NCBI RefSeq assembly: GCF_020536995.1
Contig: NC_068364.1
Coordinates: 45,696,194-45,760,193 of the forward strand
Source: Dreissena polymorpha
Taxonomy: Eukaryota > Mollusca > Bivalvia > Myida > Dreissenidae
Reading direction: 5' to 3'
Length of the DNA stretch: 64,000 nt
Part shown: in pieces, positions 58,140 through 64,000 of the stretch
Position numbering within the stretch: the stretch's first letter is position 1
Layout: each line of letters begins with the position of its first letter
Made by a program: the position numbers and the translations under genes
Notes under the pieces: model-generated
The model's input: the letters and a program-made list of their open reading frames with translations, nothing else
Told to the model about the DNA's origin: nothing
Database searches by the model: none

Positions 58140-60389
58140 ATGTATCCGACAGTGGCATTGTCACTCACTGTTTGCATGTTTATTGCATGCTCATCAGCGT
58201 GTTCGACTTCTTGTGTTTGCATCAAACATAAGGCGACGTGTAGAACACCAGACCCCAGTGGACTAGTTCTCAGTGAACATATTCGCGAAGTGGTTTTGCA
58301 AGATCTTAATGCATCGTTGCTTACTAACAACACATTTTCAGCCAACTCACAATGGTCGCAGATAGAGACTCTTGAAATATGGGCGAATGGCGGCGAATCT
58401 CTCGGAAGTCGTGTTTTCACAGGACTTTCCGGTCTTACCTACCTTGGCTATCACAATGAACACATGTTCTATATGGAATATGATGCATTTTATGGTTTGG
58501 ACCATCTTAAAGAACTGGACTTTTCCACGAATATTCGTCTTCAGACAATGAGCTTCTTGATCAGCATGTATTCGAAGAACCTTCCGCGATTGAATAAATT
58601 AACACTGACTGGTCTGCACTCGTATTATGTCGAAACCATCAATGCGGACTACAATTTCTTTCAAAGTATCGCTGGTCTCGACATACAGAGGAATATTACT
58701 TACCTGGACATTTCTAACGTCACCTTTGGAGAGTTTAATTTTCAGGCTTTCATTCAGAACGGATTGTGTGATTCCGTCCATAAGGTTTATTTGAGGTATG
58801 CTACATTTCTAAACATACAGGGATATGTTGCGGAAGAAACTTGTTCCAGCTTGGAGGTACTCGACATAAGTGATTCGCTACTTCCGAACATCATGCTCGA
58901 TTTTACAATATCTAAAATAGATTTTCTCTGCAGATTAACTATGTTTTACTTTAATATTGAGGAGCTGTATATCAATGGCCTAGGCAAGTACATGATGACT
59001 CCACCATTGCAAGATGACCGCGATGGTGACTTGAGTTCATGTCCGTACAAAATGAGAAAATTAAGCCTTGAAAATAATTTGATCAAACGGTTGAATTATA
59101 CCGTAAAACTACACAATGACACCCAGAAAACGATGGAATGGATAAGCCTAGCTGGAAACATTCTCGAATTTATATCCCCTCTGTTTCTATCACCATCGTT
59201 TAATCTTAAATATTTGGATCTGTCTAGTAACCAGCTTCACAAGATGCAAGAACATTACGAAGATATGTTTGAACTACTTATTCAGAACAATACCAAGCTA
59301 AATGTTTTGAAATTGAACAGAAACGGTATTGCTCGCATCCCCTCTAACATGTTTTTAACTAATACAGAATTGGAAGTTTTGGATCTTTCTGACAATAATC
59401 TGTCTTCGCTAGACTTCAACATCGGCCGGTTGACAAATCTTAAAGTGTTGAATTTATCCTACAACGCGATATCTTACATAGATGCACAAACAAGGGATAC
59501 GATGGAGCAACTAGCAGCAGCTACGAACTCGCACAAGCTTCGAATAGACCTGTCCAATATGCCGTACATTTGTTCATGTGATGATAACCACATGGAAACG
59601 ATCCAATGGATTCACAGAAATCTCGACACGTTTATTACGAGTCCCCGAGAAGACTATATGTGTACATTACAAGATGAACGGTTGTACATTTTCCAAAATG
59701 CGTTGGAAAAGACAAAGTCTTACTGTCGTGTTCAAAGAGTAAAGCGCGATCTCGCAATTTCTCTTTCAATAGTGTGCGTTTTTCTGCTAATTGGAATAGC
59801 AGTATTCCTTAAGATCCAAGGTATTAGGCGAAGGCAACGGGAGAGAAAGAATCTTCTGTCTCAGATTGAAGTGGGAAAGTTTCCAAAGAAGTTTCTAGCG
59901 TTTCTGTCCTTTAGCTCCGATGACGCCGAGTTGGTCGTAAACACAATATTACCGAGACTTAATTCAGAGCTACAGCTTAAGACGGGCACTAGTCGTGTTT
60001 TAGTGTGCTCCGGCGATCGCCATTTTAGGCCCGGATATGCTCTTGGTGAGGAGATAATACGTTGTATTGAAGACTCCGCAGTAACCATTCTAGCAGTGTC
60101 TAAAAACTTTTGCCAAAAAGAATGGTGCAGGAAAGAAGTGCAGGAAACTTACGATCAAAACAAACCAATAGTATTGCTGCTTTTGGAAAGAGTTGAGCCT
60201 GACGATATGGGCAAAGTTCTCCGAAAGTTGTTTAGCAGGTACGCGCATGCGTCGTGGATTTCAGATTCCAATGGCGGTCATATTGAGCCTGACTGGTCTA
60301 TATTATGCGACGCTCTTTTGGATTTGACAGTTGAGCAATCGGAGAAAAATACGTTTAAACTGAAATGGCTCAACTGGTTTAGTAGCTAA
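58140..60389 (+). CDS. Toll-like receptor (LRR-TM-TIR), single exon
   Basis: An uninterrupted 749-codon frame. Residues 1-20 are a signal peptide (VALSLTVCMFIACSSA), 21-34 a small Cys cluster. Leucine-rich repeats run from about 50 to 470, clearest at LKYLDLSSNQLHKM, LNVLKLNRNGIARI, LEVLDLSDNNLSSL and LKVLNLSYNAISYI. An LRR C-cap follows (CSC at 478-480, C508, C529), one transmembrane helix at 538-558 with a basic stop (RRRQRERK), and a TIR domain at about 585-730: box 1 FLAFLSFSSDD, box 2 RHFRPGYALGEEI with the expected Pro-Gly, then VTILAVSKNF. It should sense microbial or endogenous ligands and signal through MyD88-type adaptors. The short ectodomain with one C-cap is the single-cysteine-cluster type. 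Intronless TLRs are common in molluscs. ATG choice is set by the signal peptide. Confidence 0.95.
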   Translation: MYPTVALSLTVCMFIACSSACSTSCVCIKHKATCRTPDPSGLVLSEHIREVVLQDLNASLLTNNTFSANSQWSQIETLEIWANGGESLGSRVFTGLSGLTYLGYHNEHMFYMEYDAFYGLDHLKELDFSTNIRLQTMSFLISMYSKNLPRLNKLTLTGLHSYYVETINADYNFFQSIAGLDIQRNITYLDISNVTFGEFNFQAFIQNGLCDSVHKVYLRYATFLNIQGYVAEETCSSLEVLDISDSLLPNIMLDFTISKIDFLCRLTMFYFNIEELYINGLGKYMMTPPLQDDRDGDLSSCPYKMRKLSLENNLIKRLNYTVKLHNDTQKTMEWISLAGNILEFISPLFLSPSFNLKYLDLSSNQLHKMQEHYEDMFELLIQNNTKLNVLKLNRNGIARIPSNMFLTNTELEVLDLSDNNLSSLDFNIGRLTNLKVLNLSYNAISYIDAQTRDTMEQLAAATNSHKLRIDLSNMPYICSCDDNHMETIQWIHRNLDTFITSPREDYMCTLQDERLYIFQNALEKTKSYCRVQRVKRDLAISLSIVCVFLLIGIAVFLKIQGIRRRQRERKNLLSQIEVGKFPKKFLAFLSFSSDDAELVVNTILPRLNSELQLKTGTSRVLVCSGDRHFRPGYALGEEIIRCIEDSAVTILAVSKNFCQKEWCRKEVQETYDQNKPIVLLLLERVEPDDMGKVLRKLFSRYAHASWISDSNGGHIEPDWSILCDALLDLTVEQSEKNTFKLKWLNWFSS

Positions 60390-60498
60390 AACAAGTATTG
60401 TAAAAGTTCGAAACATTATCTATCGTATGATTTTGAGCAATGTTGCTACATTAAAGTCGGTGTCAAACGTTGAGATGGAAGGAAAACTGTACAGCACT

Positions 60499-61494
60499 TT
60501 TTGTAAAACTCTGTGTTTTTGCGTGCTTTATTTTTACTAGCGTTTAAAGATGTTTCATTTGCATGGCACATATTTCCACATAAATCATACGATGTGCCGC
60601 CAGAGAAGCAATTGGCATCGACGACGAAGTGCCAATTAGAGGCCATAATACAGCAGTTGTTTTATTCACAAATAAATTGTGGGCCTTGTGACACTAACAT
60701 ACATTGTAAGTAATGTTAAAATAGCGTGACACAAACTGTTACAATACAGATTTTTTTGCTTAATAAACATATCGCGAATTTTAAAGTCATACTTGAAGAT
60801 TAAATTTCGAAATGCTTAACTGAAAGTCAATGCTTTACGGCTGTGTCAAAGACGTTTGGGGCTACTTATCACTGTGATTGTGTCGTTTATTTAGTGCTAT
60901 TTTTATGTAATTTTCACAGATCTGTAATAGATATGTATCATGTTACATGTTCATGCAAAAGGATATAGGCAGAAGAAAACTTTTTTTATGAAACTTTTGT
61001 AAAACTCTGTGTTTTTGCGTGCTTTATTTTTACTAGCGTTTAAAGATGTTTCATTTGCATGGCACATATTTCCACATAAATCATACGATGTGCCGCCAGA
61101 GAAGCAATTGGCATCGACGACGAAGTGCCAATTAGAGGCCATAATACAGCAGTTGTTTTATTCACAAATAAATTGTGGGCCTTGTGACACTAACATACAT
61201 TGTAAGTAATGTTAAAATAGCGTGACACAAACTGTTACAATACAGATTTTTTTTGCTTAATAAACATATCGCGAATTTTATAGTCATACTTGAAGATTAA
61301 ATTTCGAAATGCTTAACTGAAAGTCAATGCTTTACGGCTGTGTCAAAGACGTTTGGGGCTACTTATCACTGTGATTGTGTCGTTTATTTAGTGCTATTTT
61401 TATGTAATTTTCACAGATCTGTAATAGATATGTATCATGTTACATGTTCATGCAAAAGGATATAGGCAGAAGAAGACTTTTTTTTATGAAACTT
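60499..61494 (+). repeat. Very recent tandem duplication, about 497-bp units
   Basis: Unit 1 (60499-60994) and unit 2 (60995-61494) differ by only about two substitutions and two homopolymer indels. The first starts some 110 bases after the receptor stop codon, so it may be 3' untranslated sequence. Each unit holds AATAAA (60671 and 61167) and a 66-codon frame of no known family. The near identity implies either a young duplication or an assembly artefact from two haplotypes. Confidence 0.9.
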
Positions 61495-61947
61495 TGTTCC
61501 CGATCAGCTATTCATAACGGACGCGTTAATTCATTATCGACAATGACATTGTCGTAAATATTAACAATTTATATTTGACTTATTTTTCTGGTATAGTTTA
61601 TCATATATTGTTTATTGAATTTGAAATTCATTTTACGATTTCACTGATATGCTTGTAGCCTATCTTTACGTCGTTGTTTCTGACTGTATTTTAGTACGTC
61701 TTCATCGTTGCAGTGTATATAATATATTTGGTATTTCCCATGTGTTTATATTTTGATTGCGATTTGTTGTTTTCTTGTTGTGGTTATTTTTTATGCTAAT
61801 GGCCCTCTACCTTTTATCGTAGCACATTATAAGTCCTGTTAAATTATCTGGCGTTTTGTCTTCCGATGTATCTTACTTAGGCAAATATCATATCAATGAT
61901 TATCTTGAAAATGTGAAACTCGGCATGTTTTAAGTGAAAATAAAATC

Positions 61948-62553
61948 TGATAAACCTTACACAGAAAAGCATTGTGAGCTGTGGGCTAGCTCGTTGCAAG
62001 ATCTGATAAACCTGACACAGTAAAGCATTGTGAGCTGTGGGCTAGCTCGTTGCAAGATCTGATAAACCTTACACAGAAAAGCATTGTGAGCTGTGGGCTA
62101 GCTCGTTGCAAGATCTGATAAACATTACACAGTAAAGCATTGTGAGCTGTGGGCTAGCTCGTTGCAAGATCTGATAAACCTTACACAGTAAGGCATTGTG
62201 AGCTGTGGGCTAGCTCGTTGCAAGATCTGATAAACCTTACACAGTAAAGCATTGTGAGCTGTGGGCTAGCTCGTTGCAAGATCTGATAAACCTTACACAG
62301 AAAAGCATTGTGAGCTGTGGGCTAGCTCGTTGCAAGATCTGATAAACCTTACACAGAAAAGCCTTGTGAGCTGTGGGCTAGCTCGTTGCAAGATCTGATA
62401 AACCTTACACAGAAAAGCATTGTGAGCTGTGGGCTAGCTCGTTGCAAGATCTGATAAACCTTACACAGAAAAGCATTGTGAGCTGTGGGCTAGCTCGTTG
62501 ATAAACCTTACACAGTAAAGCATTGTGAGCTGTGGGCTAGCTCGTTGCAAGAT
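61948..62553 (+). repeat. 56-bp satellite, about 11 units
   Basis: Unit: GATAAACCTTACACAGAAAA, GCATTGTGAGCTGTGGGCTA, GCTCGTTGCAAGATCT. Units are more than 95% alike, differing at AGAAAAG/AGTAAAG. One unit near 62500 lacks the CAAGATCT end. There are no unique spacers. Confidence 0.95.
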
Positions 62554-62593
62554 CGCTAGACTAAAAATCCTATGACCCTGTGATTAGATCCAT

Positions 62594-62859
62594 GGGGTGG
62601 TATTCCAGAAACATCTTAAGTCATTTCTGAAATAATTTCACTTAAGTTCAAAAAAACAATGTTTTGTATTTCTTTACTAAATAAGGAAACACGTGTTTTT
62701 TTTTTTTGGTATTCATAAAATAACATTGGCATAATGATGTTCTTTAAATGTATATCTTGATGCCAATATATTGCAATATGAAATGAAACACTTGAGAAAA
62801 TTTCCCAATTTAATGATAGGAATAAAATTTAACTTAAGATGCTTCTGGAATACGACCCC
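62594..62859. mobile_element. MITE with GGGGTGGTATTCCAGAA ends, copy 2
   Basis: Same ends and inner sequence as 29084-29348 in the same orientation, with a longer T run. It is 266 bases and noncoding. It follows the 56-bp satellite by about 40 bases. Confidence 0.8.
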
Positions 62860-63212
62860 TGAACTGTCAGTGCAACTATTGTTGAGAGTAGCCTTGATAC
62901 TAATCTTCACGGCCTATAAGTCCTTACCTGTGATTCGAAAGGGTACTTGTCAATTAATAAAGTAATCTTGAGCACTTAATATTGGTCAACCAACTGAACA
63001 AGGAAAAGTAGATGACCTGCTATAGAAATATTAGTGAACTTCTTTACCGCAAGAAATAGCCTGAACTACCACTATTCCACCATGCTAGTAAAGCTTTGCT
63101 TGTTCTGATTTATTTCCTAGATTCAGATGTGAAGGTGTGAATAATATATTTTATGGGTTAAAATAAATAAAGCCACAAACAATGTAATATATTTGAGCCG
63201 TACTCTTTGAAA

Positions 63213-63350
63213 ATGGTTTTTTATGCATGTGCGTAAAGAGACGTCATAGATCAGCCTGTGCACTCCGCACAGGCTCATCAGGGACGACACTTTCCGCATA
63301 AACTTGATTTTTGCTAACAAGAGACTTTCTTTAAACGAAAAAAGTATCAT
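63213..63350. mobile_element. Dreissenid-type inverted repeat element, partial copy
   Basis: ATGCATGTGCGTAAAG, CAGCCTGTGCACTCCGCACA, GGGACGACACTTTCCGC and GAGACTTTCTTTAAACG match the left half of the family seen at 48237-48480. The right half is missing. Confidence 0.65.
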
Positions 63351-64000
63351 TAAATTTGAAGTTTCATGTTGGTACCTCTGTTAGTCTTCGACAGTCTTGT
63401 CCCGGACAATCAACAAAACTGTAGCATTTGTGATAGTTTTAAATAATTATTACAACAAGAACCAATATTAGCTCAACCGGGACATCTCGAAAAGAATCGA
63501 GTGCCCTTCCACTATGCCGCGCAAGCTACACATTTGTAATTGACATGACGCCTTATCAGTGATCGCTCCGCCCACTTAATCACGTGGCTCAGCGGGAAGA
63601 AAACCTAGACAAGCTAACACCAAAATGTCTTCTTTGCCTAAAGACTGCATATAGATTTACGCGATATTCCGGATGATTTTATGGACTTGTTTAACACCAT
63701 ATTACACTTGTAAAGGGGTTGATGCCATTTAGTTATTCTGCAAATGCAAAAAAATATACGATTAAAGAGAACATCAGCTATTTATAACGGGTAAATCGGT
63801 ACATTAAACACGCTCTCAAACGCTTGCGCGCTTAACGAAATCGAACCCGTTATTTTACGTGTAATGGTGGTATTTGCAATAAATTAACACTTCACCGGTA
63901 TTTACCCGTGTTATAAACAAAATTATTACCGAAACATTCCCCCCTACCCGTGTATTTGACACGAAATAGCGCTTTATAACTGGGAATTCGGTGAAGTTTT
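63351..64000. other. No gene seen
   Basis: AT-rich end of the window. Motifs ACCCGTTATT and GGTATTTACCCGTGTTATAA repeat loosely in the last 250 bases. No exon is recognised. Confidence 0.35.

Noticed and set aside
60513-60713. 66-codon frame repeated in both 497-bp units
   Set aside because: No ATG-based start, no known family, and its conservation is explained by the recent duplication.
61948-62553. Possible CRISPR-like array
   Set aside because: The 56-bp units are contiguous with no unique spacers, and the host is an animal; it is a satellite.
63490-63545. tRNA-like segment on the minus strand
   Set aside because: Only a short CTCGA..TCGAG hairpin and a weak A-box-like stretch are seen; there is no proper B box.

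Overview
This window looks like AT-rich, repeat-loaded nuclear DNA of an invertebrate animal, most likely a bivalve mollusc. The evidence is host exons with animal-type splice sites (a cys-loop receptor, a secreted Ig-TSP1 protein, a Toll-like receptor), many different LINEs, and several MITE or SINE families that I remember from dreissenid (zebra/quagga mussel) sequence. The genus is inference from memory, not a search result. A run of 100 Ns (43188-43287) marks a scaffold gap.

Layout. 1-2.4 kb: 5' part of a CR1/L2-like LINE (minus strand) with a 2A-like peptide, a PHD finger and an endonuclease, followed by the start of its reverse transcriptase. 2.4-6 kb: motif arrays and palindromic MITEs, one inserted in another. 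6.08-18.36 kb: two phase-compatible exons of a cys-loop ligand-gated channel gene (M1-M2, then M3-loop-M4), separated by an intron of about 11.6 kb. That intron holds a 5'-truncated RTE-like LINE (6821-15261, 10-bp target duplication). The LINE is itself split by a 5.7-kb DNA transposon (8272-13987, inverted ends, TTC duplication) that encodes a transposase remnant and an XPG/FEN-like nuclease with animal-style introns. 18.4-27.4 kb: gene-poor AT-rich DNA with MITEs. 27.4-34.9 kb: signal-peptide, Ig and TSP1 exons of one secreted or membrane gene, all phase 1. Its introns hold a Tx1/L1-like LINE carrying two MITEs, a 48-bp minisatellite, and a TIR element with an internal tRNA-like promoter. 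35-43.2 kb: more MITEs, a decayed LINE (plus) and a LINE with RT and RNase H (minus) that runs into the gap. 43.6-45.8 kb: a broken Ty3/gypsy pol fossil. 46-52 kb: low-complexity DNA and minisatellites. 52-58.1 kb: no gene seen. 58.14-60.39 kb: an intact single-exon Toll-like receptor (749 codons). 60.5-64 kb: a very recent ~497-bp tandem duplication, a 56-bp satellite, and MITEs.

The host genes are a neuronal/sensory-type channel (with an in-frame stop in its cytoplasmic loop), a modular extracellular protein and an innate immune receptor. Nothing in the sequence links them functionally. The most informative content is the layered insertion history in the receptor intron, the intron-bearing nuclease transposon, and a TTAA-bounded inverted-repeat element that carries pol III A and B boxes.
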